Part shown: positions 16,371 to 26,572 of the stretch, in pieces
Layout of the letters: the number at the start of each line of letters is the position of its first letter
Position numbering within the stretch: position 1 is the first letter of the stretch
NCBI GenBank assembly: GCA_017473105.1
Contig: JAFUNE010000002.1
Location: forward strand, 1 to 64,000
Direction of reading: 5' to 3'
Length of the DNA stretch: 64,000 nucleotides
Origin: Bacilli bacterium
GTDB lineage: Bacteria > Bacillota_I > Bacilli_A > RF39 > UBA660
Notes under the pieces: generated by a model
Seen by the model: only the letters and a program-made list of their open reading frames with translations
Told to the model about the DNA's origin: nothing
The model's database searches: none
Made by a program: the position numbers and the translations under genes

Positions 16371-17426
16371 TTATATACATTCTAAATAGCCAATAATTGC
16401 TTCTTTATTATTTTCTAATTTACCTTCCATTATATTTCTTTCGATTAGTTTATATACTCTTTTAAAGTCATCAACTTCTACATAATTTAACATGGTACTT
16501 ACTGAAATGTCAATCTCAATAATACTTTTCATACTTAAAATGTCTAGCAGTGTTCTAACTTTTCCTTCTATTCCAAGAATACTTGCTGCGTTATATATAA
16601 CTTCAGGAGAATATAAGGCAAAATCCATAAAGGCTATTTCTCCTTTACTTACGATTTTTTTAATTCCCTCTATTATTCTTTTTTCTTCTCTTGTAAATAT
16701 TAAATCAGTATCTATTTGTGCCCAAATACCAAATCTACTATAAGTTTGTGTTACTTCTGGTACACTGTGTATATTAAAATATTTCCACATATTATATCTC
16801 TTTACTAAATAGAAAAATTTATATGCGTTATTTGAATCAAATATTTTATCTAATTCTCTTTTTTTGAATTCAGGTGATATTTCATTTAATAAATATACAT
16901 GCTTATTTGCTAGGAAATCTATTATTCTTGGTTCTAAATCAAAATCTAGCGTACAAGCAAATCTAATAGCTCTTAGTATTCTTGTTTTATCCTCCTTGAA
17001 TTTTTTTTCAGTGTCACCCATCACTCTTATAATTCTTGAATCTAAATCTTTTTTAGAACCATATATATCTATTAAGTGTCCTTCTGAATCTATTGCGAAT
17101 GTATTGATTGTAAAATCTCTTCTTAATAGATCTGTTGCTAAATCTTTAGCAGGTTCTAATTCAATAGGTTTATTTCTTCTGTATGCTAATTCCTTTCTAT
17201 AAGTATTAATATCGTAACTAACCCCATCTTTTTCGATATGATATGCATAGTATTGTGGAAATGCTGTTCCTTCTCCATTAAACATTTTAATAATTGCACT
17301 TATTGGAGCGTTTGTACATATATCTATATCTTCGGATTCTATTCCAAGAAGATAATCTCTTACATAACCTCCAACTACATATGCTTCATATCCATTTTCA
17401 ACTAATTTATTCATTATCTCTTTCAT
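16371..17426 (-). CDS. cca: CCA tRNA nucleotidyltransferase
   Basis: Adds or repairs the 3' CCA of tRNAs; class II nucleotidyltransferase of 351 residues. It has VVGGYVRDYLLG, the metal-binding DIDIC, RRDFTINTFAID, GDTEKKFKEDKTRILRAIRFA, and the RNA-binding helical region up to FKKRELDKIF. The length is shorter than Bacillus Cca (about 400), with a divergent C-terminal tail. It is the first gene of the cca-dnaD-nth operon. Separation from poly(A) polymerase by sequence alone is imperfect, but Bacilli of this type have only Cca. Confidence 0.9.
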   Translation of the reverse strand: MKEIMNKLVENGYEAYVVGGYVRDYLLGIESEDIDICTNAPISAIIKMFNGEGTAFPQYYAYHIEKDGVSYDINTYRKELAYRRNKPIELEPAKDLATDLLRRDFTINTFAIDSEGHLIDIYGSKKDLDSRIIRVMGDTEKKFKEDKTRILRAIRFACTLDFDLEPRIIDFLANKHVYLLNEISPEFKKRELDKIFDSNNAYKFFYLVKRYNMWKYFNIHSVPEVTQTYSRFGIWAQIDTDLIFTREEKRIIEGIKKIVSKGEIAFMDFALYSPEVIYNAASILGIEGKVRTLLDILSMKSIIEIDISVSTMLNYVEVDDFKRVYKLIERNIMEGKLENNKEAIIGYLECI

Positions 17427-17452
17427 ATCATAATAATAACATAATTTGGCAA

Positions 17453-17477
17453 TAAAAAAAAGCCATAAATGGCTCCT
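17453..17477 (-). terminator. Intrinsic terminator of hup
   Basis: A stem of AGCCAT/ATGGCT with a two-base loop, followed by TTTTTTTTATTG on the minus strand, just after the hup stop codon. Confidence 0.85.
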
Positions 17478-17481
17478 TTTA

Positions 17482-17754
17482 TTAATTTAAAGCATCTTTT
17501 AATTTGCTTCCAGCTTTAAATCCAGCAACAACTTTTGCAGGAATTTTAATAGTTTCTTTAGTTAATGGATTGATTCCTTCTCTAGCAGCTCTTTCTTTAG
17601 CTGTGAAAGTTCCAAATCCTACTAATGCAACTTTTCCGTCTTTTTTAAGACCTTCTGTAATTCCTTCAATTGTAGCATCTAATGCTCTTAAAGCATCTGC
17701 TTTAGTTAATCCTGCTTTTGCAGCAACGAATTCTACTAATTCTGTTTTACTCAT
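17482..17754 (-). CDS. hup: DNA-binding protein HU
   Basis: A 90-residue nucleoid protein that bends DNA without sequence preference. It shows the HU fold in order: MSKTELVEFVAAKAGLTKADA, VALVGFGTFTAKERAAREGINPLTKE (the DNA-binding arm with the conserved proline) and the C-terminal helix FKAGSKLKDALN. It is monocistronic, with a GGAGGT-type ribosome binding site just upstream and a terminator downstream. Confidence 0.97.
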   Translation of the reverse strand: MSKTELVEFVAAKAGLTKADALRALDATIEGITEGLKKDGKVALVGFGTFTAKERAAREGINPLTKETIKIPAKVVAGFKAGSKLKDALN

Positions 17755-17906
17755 CGTAAATTACCTCCCATTCACATCGTGTATTTTTCAGTACGATGCT
17801 TACATATTAATTGTAGCATAACTTATTTAAATTGCAAGCAAATTAGCATTTTTTTGTGATTTTTCTTGATAAAATCGTGTTTTCTTTTGCAAAAGCAAAC
17901 ACTTTT

Positions 17907-17940
17907 TCTTTATAAAAAAGATATGTTTAAACATATCTTT
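17907..17940 (-). terminator. Intrinsic terminator of topA
   Basis: A 12-bp palindromic stem AAAGATATGTTT/AAACATATCTTT directly after the topA stop, followed by TTTTTATA on the minus strand. Confidence 0.85.
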
Positions 17941-19997
17941 TATACATTTGGTTTATCCCATGTAGCATATTTACATTTTGGATAATTATTACATCCATAA
18001 AATATTTTTCCTTTTTTAGTTTTCTTTTCAATAACTTTACCATTACACTCAGGACAATCACAAACTTCAACAACTTCTTTTTCTTCTGTTTTTATATATT
18101 TACAAGCGGGATAATTTGAACATGCTGTAAATTCTCCGTATCTTCCTTTTTTTAATACTAGTGGACTATTGCAGTTTGGACAATTACCAAGTGATTTATC
18201 TATTTGTTGTTTAATGTGTTTACATGTTGGATAATTTGAACATGCTTCAAATTCACCATATTTCCCTTTTCTTATTACCATAGGGCTATTACATACTGGA
18301 CACATTTCTCCGGTTTCTTCCGCTGGAGTTTTAGATACATTTTTTAATGCATCTCCCATAAGAGACTCGAATTTTTCATAGAATGTTTTTAGGACATTTA
18401 TATTTTCTACTTTTCCTTCTGCGATTTCATCTAAATCATTTTCCATGTTCGCAGTATATTCTACGTTTATAATATCACTGAATCCTTCTTGAAGAATATC
18501 TGTTACTTCTATACCTAATTGTGTTGGTACAAACTTTTTATCTTCATTTACTACATATTCTCTTTCTAAGTTTGTATGTATAATTGTTGCATATGTAGAA
18601 GGTCTTCCTATACCAAGGGTTTCAAGTTCTTTAATTAGTGAACTTTCATTAAACCTTGATGATGGTTCAGTAAAGTGTTGTTCTTTTAATATTTCGTTAC
18701 TATTAAGTGAAGTAACTCCTGTTAAGTTTGGAAGCATTTTATCTTCACTACTATCATAATCTTTATATACTTTTAAGTAACCATCAAACGTTAATACACT
18801 TCCTGTTGCTTTAAATTCATAGTTATTATTATCGAGTGTTATACTTGTGGAAAGAGTTTTTGCATTTGACATAAGACAAGCTAAACTTCTTGCATATATT
18901 AAACTATATAATTTATATTCATCAGTTGTTAAATATTTTTTTAAACTTTCTGGTGTTCTATATGGACTAGTAACTCTTATACCTTCATGTGCATCTTGCA
19001 TGTTATCGTTTTTCTTTTGTTGTTTTACAGCACCAACATATTCTTCTCCATAAGTTTCACGAATATATTTAAATGCATCATTAATAAATACAGGACTCAT
19101 TCTTTCACTATCTGTTCTCATGTATGTAATTAAACCGACAGTTTCTGTTCCGATATCAATTCCTTCATATAATTTTTGTGCAATCATCATTGTTTTTTTA
19201 GAAGTGAATTTTAATCTATTGATTGCTGTTTGTTGTAATGTACTTGTTTTAAATGGCATTACACCTTTTTTTGCTTTTTCTTTTTGTTCTATATTTACTA
19301 TATTAAATGTTTCACTTAATTTTGAAAGAATATCATTTACTTCTTCTTCATTATTTATTTCAATTTTTTTATTATTATATTTTTCAAGCTTAGCATCCAT
19401 TTCATCAAATTTTGCTGTTATACTCCAGTATTCTTTTGGTATGAATGCTTGTATTTCACGTTCACGATCTACAATTAATTTTAGCGCTACGCTTTGTACT
19501 CTTCCTGCACTTACTCCTTTTGTTTTTCTTTTTACAAATCCTGTTGATAATCTAAATCCTATTATTCTATCTAAAAATCTTCTTGTTTCTTGGCTTTTAA
19601 CTAAGTCTTCATCAATATCTCTTGGATTTTTTATTGATTCTAGTACAACATCTTTTGTAATTTCATTAAATGTAACTCTTTGATAATTATGTTTACCTAG
19701 AACTTCTTTTAAGTGCCAACTTATTGCTTCTCCTTCACGGTCTGGGTCGGTTGCTAGAATAATATTTTCTGCTTCTTTTGCATATTTTTTTAAATTTGAT
19801 ACATTTTTCTTTTGTCTTGGTATCATTATATAATTTGGTTGAAAATTATTATCTACATCTATTCCTAAACCATATTTTCCTGTAGTTGCTAGATCACGTA
19901 TGTGTCCCATTGATGATAATACTTTATAATCGCTTCCCAAATATTTTTCTATTGTTTTACTTTTACTTGGGCTTTCTACTATTACTAGATTTTTCAT
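17940..19997 (-). CDS. topA: DNA topoisomerase I
   Basis: Type IA topoisomerase of 685 residues that relaxes negative supercoils. It has the TOPRIM domain with VESPSKSKTIEKYL and DPDREGEAISWH, and the active-site tyrosine in GLITYMRTDSERMS near residue 295. Other conserved blocks are SAGRVQSVALKLI and GIGRPSTYATI. Three C-terminal CxxC zinc-ribbon repeats are present, each followed by GxxGxFxACSNYPxCK-like sequence. It is normal in length for Bacilli and stands as its own transcription unit. Confidence 0.97.
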   Translation of the reverse strand: MKNLVIVESPSKSKTIEKYLGSDYKVLSSMGHIRDLATTGKYGLGIDVDNNFQPNYIMIPRQKKNVSNLKKYAKEAENIILATDPDREGEAISWHLKEVLGKHNYQRVTFNEITKDVVLESIKNPRDIDEDLVKSQETRRFLDRIIGFRLSTGFVKRKTKGVSAGRVQSVALKLIVDREREIQAFIPKEYWSITAKFDEMDAKLEKYNNKKIEINNEEEVNDILSKLSETFNIVNIEQKEKAKKGVMPFKTSTLQQTAINRLKFTSKKTMMIAQKLYEGIDIGTETVGLITYMRTDSERMSPVFINDAFKYIRETYGEEYVGAVKQQKKNDNMQDAHEGIRVTSPYRTPESLKKYLTTDEYKLYSLIYARSLACLMSNAKTLSTSITLDNNNYEFKATGSVLTFDGYLKVYKDYDSSEDKMLPNLTGVTSLNSNEILKEQHFTEPSSRFNESSLIKELETLGIGRPSTYATIIHTNLEREYVVNEDKKFVPTQLGIEVTDILQEGFSDIINVEYTANMENDLDEIAEGKVENINVLKTFYEKFESLMGDALKNVSKTPAEETGEMCPVCNSPMVIRKGKYGEFEACSNYPTCKHIKQQIDKSLGNCPNCNSPLVLKKGRYGEFTACSNYPACKYIKTEEKEVVEVCDCPECNGKVIEKKTKKGKIFYGCNNYPKCKYATWDKPNV

Positions 19998-20097
19998 ATA
20001 TCACTTTCCCTCTTCACTACATAATATTATAAATTAAAAAGTTTTTTGTCAAGAAGATAGTTTTATATATTATATATAATATAATATATTTTTTTTT

Positions 20098-20159
20098 GCA
20101 AATAAAAACATCTACCTTTTTAGTAGAAAGTTTAACTATTATATTAAAATAATAGTTAA
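20098..20159 (-). terminator. Terminator region of the 20156 gene
   Basis: Two inverted repeats lie downstream of the stop codon on the minus strand: TTAACTATT/AATAGTTAA (20132-20159) and then TCTAC/GTAGA (20111-20127) followed by TGTTTTTATTT. The second is the likely termination hairpin. Confidence 0.65.
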
Positions 20160-20821
20160 CTTTTTAATACTAATTTTGGTGATGAAGCTACCTTGTCTAT
20201 ATCTAGTGAACTGCAATCATCATGAGACATTTCTCTTAATGGTATATCTAGTCCTTCTTGTTTTAGTGTTAATGCTATATTTCTTAAACAGTTATACCTT
20301 TGAATTAATGTTGATATTGCTTCACTATCAAATTCATTTCCTTTTTTTAATAATGTTTCCATGTACTTTGCTATTCTTATATCAATTGCTTTGAATTTTT
20401 CTGCTTCAATTTGGTCAAATGTTATAAATTCATTTCCATAATGAACACTATTTCTCATTGCTTTAATATCACTTTGAATTAAAAAATCAACTTGACTTTC
20501 ACCATATGGATCATATTCAAATTCATCTTCATTAATATCATCTAGTCCTACTACTGATAGTGATATACCACTACTTCCGTTTGCATGGCTTTCCATATCA
20601 TCATAAACTTTCAATTCTTCTTTTGTTAAATTTTTAAGTCTCTTTTTAGTTTGTTCTTCTAATGATAATATATTATTTCTTATTAATGAGGGTGCTTTTG
20701 TGTATGGTGTGTTATGATGAAATTTTGCATCATTCACTACCTCACATCCTTTTACAAAATCTTCTAGGTGATCACTTACATATTCTAATACAAATTCTTT
20801 TTCTAAATAATCTCTTTGCAT
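20156..20821 (-). CDS. Uncharacterised 221-residue protein
   Basis: A soluble, acidic protein that I do not recognise. There is no signal peptide or membrane segment. The middle is acidic (DDINEDEFEYDPYGESQVDFL), and the C-terminal half is helical (FDQIEAEKFKAIDIRIAKYMETLLKK then SEAISTLIQRYNCLRNIALTLKQEGLDIPL), plausible as a helical bundle. Four cysteines are scattered without a metal-binding pattern. It is monocistronic with its own terminator between topA and the acyltransferase cluster. No neighbour suggests a role. Confidence 0.6.
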   Translation of the reverse strand: MQRDYLEKEFVLEYVSDHLEDFVKGCEVVNDAKFHHNTPYTKAPSLIRNNILSLEEQTKKRLKNLTKEELKVYDDMESHANGSSGISLSVVGLDDINEDEFEYDPYGESQVDFLIQSDIKAMRNSVHYGNEFITFDQIEAEKFKAIDIRIAKYMETLLKKGNEFDSEAISTLIQRYNCLRNIALTLKQEGLDIPLREMSHDDCSSLDIDKVASSPKLVLKS

Positions 20822-20869
20822 ATCGCTTCCTTTCTTTATTAATTTTGAACTTTAAAATAATATCATAAA

Positions 20870-20903
20870 TTTTAAAAAAAATCTAGTATAATTTACTAGA
20901 TTT
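20870..20903 (-). terminator. Intrinsic terminator after the 49-residue ORF
   Basis: A 10-bp stem AAATCTAGTA/TACTAGATTT (20879-20903) with a T-run on the minus strand. It starts at the stop codon of the small ORF. Confidence 0.85.
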
Positions 20904-21051
20904 AGAAATGTAGATTTTTATCTAAGAAAACGCTAAACGTTTTAAAACTTTTTAAACTTGATACTCCAACTATTAAAAAGTCTTTTACTCTTATTAATCT
21001 ATCTTTAAAATTAATTTTTATTTTATCTTCACTTATTTTTATCGGATACAT
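20902..21051 (-). CDS. Small 49-residue basic protein overlapping the acyltransferase end
   Basis: A short ORF starting MYPIKISEDKIKINFKDRL and containing a hydrophobic centre DFLIVGVSS. GGAGTAAAT stands directly before the ATG, inside the last codons of the acyltransferase gene at 21029, giving a 23-base overlap. Its stop falls in the terminator stem. The ribosome binding site, the coupling and the terminator make it a likely gene. No family is recognised. Confidence 0.55.
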   Translation of the reverse strand: MYPIKISEDKIKINFKDRLIRVKDFLIVGVSSLKSFKTFSVFLDKNLHF

Positions 21052-22285
21052 ATTTACTCCTTTTGTCATTATTGCCTATTAATTCTATTGTATCAAACTT
21101 TTCACGTAAAATGTTATAAAAAGTTTTCTCAAAGTGTAAATCATTTATAATTGAGTTCATTGTAACGTTTAGTTTATTTCCATATGAACATATACTACAT
21201 TTTATTTTTTGTATATTATTTGGCATTACAAGCATTAAAATATTATCAACATAATTTTTAAATTTATCATCTAGTTCTATTAGTCCAACATTCGATACTA
21301 TTGTTGTAGATGCTCTTAAAAAGCCAAAAAATCTGATAAAGAATTTTTTTACAAAAAGTGGCACTACTCTTAAACCAATATTTACTCCTACACTAACATC
21401 ACTTGCTAAATATGATTTTATTTTATCTGGTGTGTATTTTTCTTTATATTCTTTTTTTACATGTTTTAGTATTTCCTCAAAAGTAACATTTTCTTTTCCA
21501 CTAAAGTTTGAATATATGTTCATGTACGTAAAGAAGTTAGCCATGGTTTCTTCTTGAAAATGTGGTCTTAGATTTATTGGTACTATTATATTTAACTCTT
21601 TATTTGACGTTTTGTCATATAAACTTTTATATAACGCATACATATAAAGAGATACTAGATATGTTGTTACTGATACTTTATTCTTTTTAGATATTTCTCT
21701 TACTTCTTTTGTATCTAAAATATAGTGATATGTATTATTAATGTTTCTTGGCATGCCTTTTATTTTATATGTTGGTTTTTTATCTTTCTTTTCAGAATAA
21801 CTCATATCATAATGTTTAAGGGTGCAGTCTTCATAACCAATATCCATATATTTTGTTTTTTTATACTTAATATTATATTTAATACTTAAATAATGATAAA
21901 TAATGGATTTTAAAAAAATTATTCCTCCTGCTCCATCTGTTAAAACATGATATAAATCTAAATTAATTTTATTTTTATAATAAGTTACTTTAAATAAATA
22001 ATCATTGTTTTTTCTAAAATTTATATGTGTACATGGTATTTCTGTTTCTTCTTTTATAATCGGTCTTTTTTTATTGTAATCTAGGTAGTTCCAAAATAAA
22101 CCTGAACAACACTTTACTTTGAAGGATGGATAATCTTCTAATGATTTATTTACTGCTTTTTTTAAAATAAGGGGTTCTATTTCTTCTTTTAATAATGCTG
22201 AGAATCTAAATATACTTGTATTATTTATGTCATCTAATGAAAATAATTTAGCTGTGTTATCTATTTTTCTCCATTTATTTTCCAT
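21029..22285 (-). CDS. Condensation-domain-like acyltransferase (alcohol acetyltransferase type)
   Basis: A 418-residue protein of the CoA-dependent acyltransferase fold. The active-site motif HVLTDGAGG (HxxxDG) is near residue 115, and NLRPHFQEETMANFFTYM with a downstream FLRASTTIVSNVG gives the second half of the chloramphenicol-acetyltransferase-like pseudo-dimer. This looks like the alcohol O-acetyltransferase/PapA5-type group, which esterifies alcohols or lipids with acyl-CoA. Acceptor and donor cannot be named. It lies after the FtsX/ABC genes in the same direction with an 18-base gap, so it may belong to the same operon. Confidence 0.65.
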   Translation of the reverse strand: MENKWRKIDNTAKLFSLDDINNTSIFRFSALLKEEIEPLILKKAVNKSLEDYPSFKVKCCSGLFWNYLDYNKKRPIIKEETEIPCTHINFRKNNDYLFKVTYYKNKINLDLYHVLTDGAGGIIFLKSIIYHYLSIKYNIKYKKTKYMDIGYEDCTLKHYDMSYSEKKDKKPTYKIKGMPRNINNTYHYILDTKEVREISKKNKVSVTTYLVSLYMYALYKSLYDKTSNKELNIIVPINLRPHFQEETMANFFTYMNIYSNFSGKENVTFEEILKHVKKEYKEKYTPDKIKSYLASDVSVGVNIGLRVVPLFVKKFFIRFFGFLRASTTIVSNVGLIELDDKFKNYVDNILMLVMPNNIQKIKCSICSYGNKLNVTMNSIINDLHFEKTFYNILREKFDTIELIGNNDKRSKYVSDKNK

Positions 22286-22303
22286 AAAACCCTCCTAGCT
22301 TAA

Positions 22304-24772
22304 TTATTCGTTACTTTTTAATGACTCTATCATATCTATTTTCTTTAAACTATGATGTGTAATAAAACTTACTATTATTGTAAAACATGATGCTATTAAT
22401 GCTGATATTATGTAACTTGATGTTTTTATTTGTTTTAAAAATAACAAATCATGTGGTTCACATGTTTTTATAACAAAGTGACTTATATATCCACCCATGA
22501 ATATTCCAAGTAGTATACCTACTATTGTTATAAAATAATTTTCTCTTGTTATATAAGAGTCTACTTCTTCATCATAAAATCCTAATACTTTTAGTGTTGA
22601 TATTTCTCTTTTTCTTTCACTTATATTTATATTTGATAAATTATATAAAATAATAAATGCTAGTGTTGCCGAAGATAAAATTAGTACTATAATTACTGAA
22701 TCTAATGATTCTAAAACTTCGTTTACATTTTTTAACATTGTTTTTTGACTCAATGTATTACTAACTGATTTGTTATCTATTATATCATTTATAAATGCTT
22801 CGTCAAAGTTTTCGTTTGTTTTTAACATTATCATATTTGTTTTATAATCTTGATAATATTTTTCATATGTTTCTTTATCAATGAATACATAATTTCCTAT
22901 ATAATTTTCAACTACTTTATATATTTCTATTTCTTTGTATTCATCATTTATTAATAAATATAATTTGTCTCCTTCAGTTACATCTAATGCGTAAGCTAGT
23001 TTTTCTGTTACTGCTATTTTATCTTTTTCTATTTCAATTTGTTCAAAATTATTATTTACATCATTTAAACTAATTACATGGTGTAGTTCTTCTTTATTTT
23101 CTGGAACTATTAAATCAGTTTCTATTTTTTGTTTTTCTTTTGTATATATATCAATTACTTCATAATATGTATGCACGTTATTTATAATATCTTCGTTTGT
23201 ATTTAAAAGATTATCTATGCTTTCTAAGTCAGGGTTGTCCATTAAATAGATCATTTCATCGTACAAGTGAACATTTGAATAATGATAACTTGAAATACTG
23301 TTTGCGGAATCTTTTAAACCAAATCCTGTCATTATTAGTGCAGTCGAGCATGATATTCCAACTATTGTTATTATTATTCTACTTTTATATCTAAATATAT
23401 TTCTTATTGTTATTTTATTTGAAAAATTAAGTTTATCCCATATAAAATGCATTTTTTCTAAAAATATTTTTTTTCCTGATACTGGGGCTTTTGGTCTCAT
23501 AAGTTGACTTGGTTTTTCTTTAAGTGCTTTATTTACCGTAATTACTGATACTCCGCATATACAAACAAGAGCAACACTCAAACCAATAAATGCATAATAT
23601 AAATTAAATTCATATATAAATTTTGGTATTCTAAATATTCCTTTATATATAGACCATATTATTTGTGGGAATAGATTAAATCCAATTAACATTCCTATTA
23701 TTCCGCCTGTTGTTGTGGCAATAAATGAAAATACTAAATATTTTGACATAATATGACTTTTAGAAAATCCAAGTCCTCTTAGTGTACCTATTTCTGTTCT
23801 ATCTTCATCTACCATTCTTGCCATTGAAATTAAACTTATCAAAATTGCAACTAAATAAAATAATATTGGAAATACATTACCTAGTTTAGTTATACTTTCT
23901 AACATTGTTTTGAATGTTGAATAACTTCTGTTATCATTTCTATCAAATATGTACCATACTGATTTTGGAAAATCATCTAAACTATATTCTACCCCCATTG
24001 TATCCATATAGTCTATTTGATTTTGAAATAAATCATTAAATCTTTTTTCTTCTCTTTCTTGTTTTATTTCTTCTATTTTATTTTTTGATTTTTCTACAAG
24101 ATTCTCATATTTTTCTGTTGATGTTTTTAATTCTTTTGCTCCATTTAAAGTAAAAGTTGCACTTGTATAAATTGACGTGTTAAATGCGTTTTCCAGTACG
24201 TATGAATAATAATTTAATTCTCCATTTCCAACTGTTGTTGTTCCCATATATTCAGGTGCAAAGAATAGTGGACTTTCTATACTACCTACTATTCTAAACA
24301 TCTCATTATGTAAATTATCGCTATCAATTGTAATGTAATCATCAATTGATAAATTGTTTTCATTTAATAATTTTTCTGAAACAATTATTTCATTATTTGA
24401 TAGTGGCATTCTTCCATCTTTTAATATTACATCATTCATATTTGTTATAGATGTTATTCTAATGCTTTTTTGAGTATCATTTAATATTACGACTTCATCT
24501 GTTGATTTAATGCCTACTATATTTTCTGATATATCTAATTTTTCTAATTCTATTATATCTTCATATGTTAATCCAAGAGATGAGACTACTTCTATATCGT
24601 ATACATTTAATTCATCTAAATATTTATCAAGTGAAATTAACATATCTGGACTTGCTGCTTTTATTCCACAGAAAAAACCTACTCCTAGGAGCGACATTAA
24701 TAATAGTGATAAAAATCTTTTGTATGATGATTTTATTCTTCTAAAACTACTTACTAATAATTTGTTTTTCAT
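22304..24772 (-). CDS. FtsX/MacB-type ABC transporter permease
   Basis: An 822-residue membrane protein. The first helix (about 17-37) is followed by a large extracellular domain, three helices with an FtsX domain (ILFYLVAILISLISMARMVDEDRTEIGTLRGLGFSKSHI), and a second extracellular domain. A final FtsX domain follows (LILSSATLAFIILYNLSNINISERKREISTLKVLGFYDEEV). Two FtsX units in one chain is the arrangement of efflux or lipoprotein-release permeases in Firmicutes. The ATPase gene ends 3 bases upstream of its start. The substrate is unknown. Confidence 0.88.
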   Translation of the reverse strand: MKNKLLVSSFRRIKSSYKRFLSLLLMSLLGVGFFCGIKAASPDMLISLDKYLDELNVYDIEVVSSLGLTYEDIIELEKLDISENIVGIKSTDEVVILNDTQKSIRITSITNMNDVILKDGRMPLSNNEIIVSEKLLNENNLSIDDYITIDSDNLHNEMFRIVGSIESPLFFAPEYMGTTTVGNGELNYYSYVLENAFNTSIYTSATFTLNGAKELKTSTEKYENLVEKSKNKIEEIKQEREEKRFNDLFQNQIDYMDTMGVEYSLDDFPKSVWYIFDRNDNRSYSTFKTMLESITKLGNVFPILFYLVAILISLISMARMVDEDRTEIGTLRGLGFSKSHIMSKYLVFSFIATTTGGIIGMLIGFNLFPQIIWSIYKGIFRIPKFIYEFNLYYAFIGLSVALVCICGVSVITVNKALKEKPSQLMRPKAPVSGKKIFLEKMHFIWDKLNFSNKITIRNIFRYKSRIIITIVGISCSTALIMTGFGLKDSANSISSYHYSNVHLYDEMIYLMDNPDLESIDNLLNTNEDIINNVHTYYEVIDIYTKEKQKIETDLIVPENKEELHHVISLNDVNNNFEQIEIEKDKIAVTEKLAYALDVTEGDKLYLLINDEYKEIEIYKVVENYIGNYVFIDKETYEKYYQDYKTNMIMLKTNENFDEAFINDIIDNKSVSNTLSQKTMLKNVNEVLESLDSVIIVLILSSATLAFIILYNLSNINISERKREISTLKVLGFYDEEVDSYITRENYFITIVGILLGIFMGGYISHFVIKTCEPHDLLFLKQIKTSSYIISALIASCFTIIVSFITHHSLKKIDMIESLKSNE

Positions 24773-24775
24773 ATT

Positions 24776-25486
24776 CTACCACTCTATATCATCTACATTT
24801 TTAGGTTCTTTATTTATAGTTATATTTTGAATTTTTCCACTATTAAATTTAATTACTTTATCTGCTATTTCTGAAATAACTGTGTTGTGTGTGATAATAA
24901 TTACTGTTATCCCATCTTCTCTGCATACATTTTGAAGTAATTTTAATATTTGTTTTCCTGTTTTATAATCAAGGGCTCCTGTTGGTTCATCGCACAATAA
25001 TAATTTTGGATTTTTTGCTATTGCACGTGCTATTGCAACTCTTTGTTGTTCTCCTCCACTTAGTTGTGATGGAAAGTTATGCATTCTGTCTTTTAATCCA
25101 ACTTTTTCAAGAATTTCTTTTGGATCTAAATGATCTTTACAAAGTTGTACTGCTAATTCTACATTTTCAAGAGCAGTTAAATTTTGAATTAAATTGTAAA
25201 ATTGAAATACAAATCCTATATCATTTCTTCTATATTTAATTAAGTTTTTACCTTTTAATTTATCAATTCTTTGTCCATCTACTTCTATTTCTCCACTTGT
25301 TGCATCATCCATTCCACCAAGTATATTTAGACAAGTTGTTTTACCAGCACCACTTGGTCCTAGTATACATACAAGTTCTCCTTTATTAATTTTAAAATCG
25401 ATTTTGTTTAAAGCAAGTATCTCTATTTCACCCATTTGATACTTTTTGCTTACATCATTAAATTCTATATACGACATATTATTCAC
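24776..25486 (-). CDS. ABC transporter ATP-binding protein (LolD/MacB type)
   Basis: A 236-residue ATPase with Walker [10 protein letters not shown] near residue 41, Q-loop [18 protein letters not shown], signature [19 protein letters not shown], Walker [13 protein letters not shown] and the H-loop IIITHN. It pairs with the FtsX-type permease that follows directly. An XRE-family membrane regulator is encoded 50 bases upstream in the same direction, which may control the pair. Confidence 0.93.
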   Translation of the reverse strand: MNNMSYIEFNDVSKKYQMGEIEILALNKIDFKINKGELVCILGPSGAGKTTCLNILGGMDDATSGEIEVDGQRIDKLKGKNLIKYRRNDIGFVFQFYNLIQNLTALENVELAVQLCKDHLDPKEILEKVGLKDRMHNFPSQLSGGEQQRVAIARAIAKNPKLLLCDEPTGALDYKTGKQILKLLQNVCREDGITVIIITHNTVISEIADKVIKFNSGKIQNITINKEPKNVDDIEW

Positions 25487-25536
25487 CTTAATTAATTATA
25501 CAATAAAGATGATTTTTAGTAAATGAATTAGACGTT

Positions 25537-26232
25537 TTATTCATAAGAACAAATTAAATTATAATTATTTAAATTATTTAAAAACTCTTTATCATTCATT
25601 TTATTTGTTTTACTTATAGATTCATTTGAATAATACACATATACTTCTTTGTCTATTTTTTCAAATGATTCTATATATGTTTGCATTTCATTTTTAATTG
25701 TATTTTTATAATTATTTGGTATTTCATATATACTTATTTTTGAATTAATTATGTAATAATATTTTCCATCTATTCTTTTACTTGTTGTATATGAAGCATA
25801 GTCTCCTTTATGTTTTAAAATTATATATTTATCTTTTTTTGTACATGTTATATTTGTATATTCATATTCTATATTTATTTCTAATATCATTGTTATTAAT
25901 AACACTAAAAATAAAGCTATTGAAATTAGTGGTATCAATATGTAATGTTTTTTCTTTTTATTTGTATCATTTATAACATTTATTATATTTTCTTCAAAAG
26001 TATTTATATATTCTTCTTCTTTTAAATCTTCTCCACTCATTAATTCATTTATTGATATATCTAATATTTCACACAATGGTTTAAATAATGATAAATCTGG
26101 CATATTCTTTCCATTTTCCCAATTAGAAACAGCTTTATTTGATACTCCTAATTTTTCAGATAATTGTTCTTGTGTAATTTTTTTATTTTTTCTTTTTAAT
26201 TTTATATAGTTTCCAATTTTTTCTTGATTCAT
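25537..26232 (-). CDS. XRE-family transcriptional regulator with membrane helix
   Basis: A 231-residue protein. An N-terminal helix-turn-helix of the Cro/CI type (residues 7-60, with TQEQLSEKLGVSNKAVSNWENGKNMPDLSL) is followed by a linker, one membrane helix near residues 95-117 (YILIPLISIALFLVLLITMIL) and an extracytoplasmic domain. Such proteins may sense envelope or peptide signals and regulate a nearby transporter. The ABC/FtsX genes downstream are the obvious candidates. The DNA target is not known. Confidence 0.8.
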   Translation of the reverse strand: MNQEKIGNYIKLKRKNKKITQEQLSEKLGVSNKAVSNWENGKNMPDLSLFKPLCEILDISINELMSGEDLKEEEYINTFEENIINVINDTNKKKKHYILIPLISIALFLVLLITMILEINIEYEYTNITCTKKDKYIILKHKGDYASYTTSKRIDGKYYYIINSKISIYEIPNNYKNTIKNEMQTYIESFEKIDKEVYVYYSNESISKTNKMNDKEFLNNLNNYNLICSYE

Positions 26233-26572
26233 TTTTACACCTCAAGTTCATATTAGTATATTATATATAATTTTTAAATGAAGTAAAACTAGAATTTTAA
26301 TTTGCATAAAAAAGAACTTTTAAAATATTTTATTTTATCACTTAAATTTTTAATTAAAAGGGTTTTTCATCATTTTTTTTAACTTTCCAGTGATAGTGAA
26401 ACTATTTCTTTAAATAAGAAAATTTATTAATATATTCTTTATCTTTATATAATATCTAGCCCTAAGTAAATAATTTTTTTAGTACAAATTCTGGATAATA
26501 ATTTTTTATTTTTTTGAAACTTTATATCATAATAGAAACTACATTAGCTAGTAATTTATAGGGTTTATATTA
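26233..26572. other. Non-coding stretch downstream of ftsW 3' end
   Basis: About 340 bases between the XRE regulator start and the ftsW stop codon. It is very AT-rich. I see no reading frame with a ribosome binding site and no strong terminator; the upstream control region of the XRE/ABC genes must lie in it. Confidence 0.5.
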
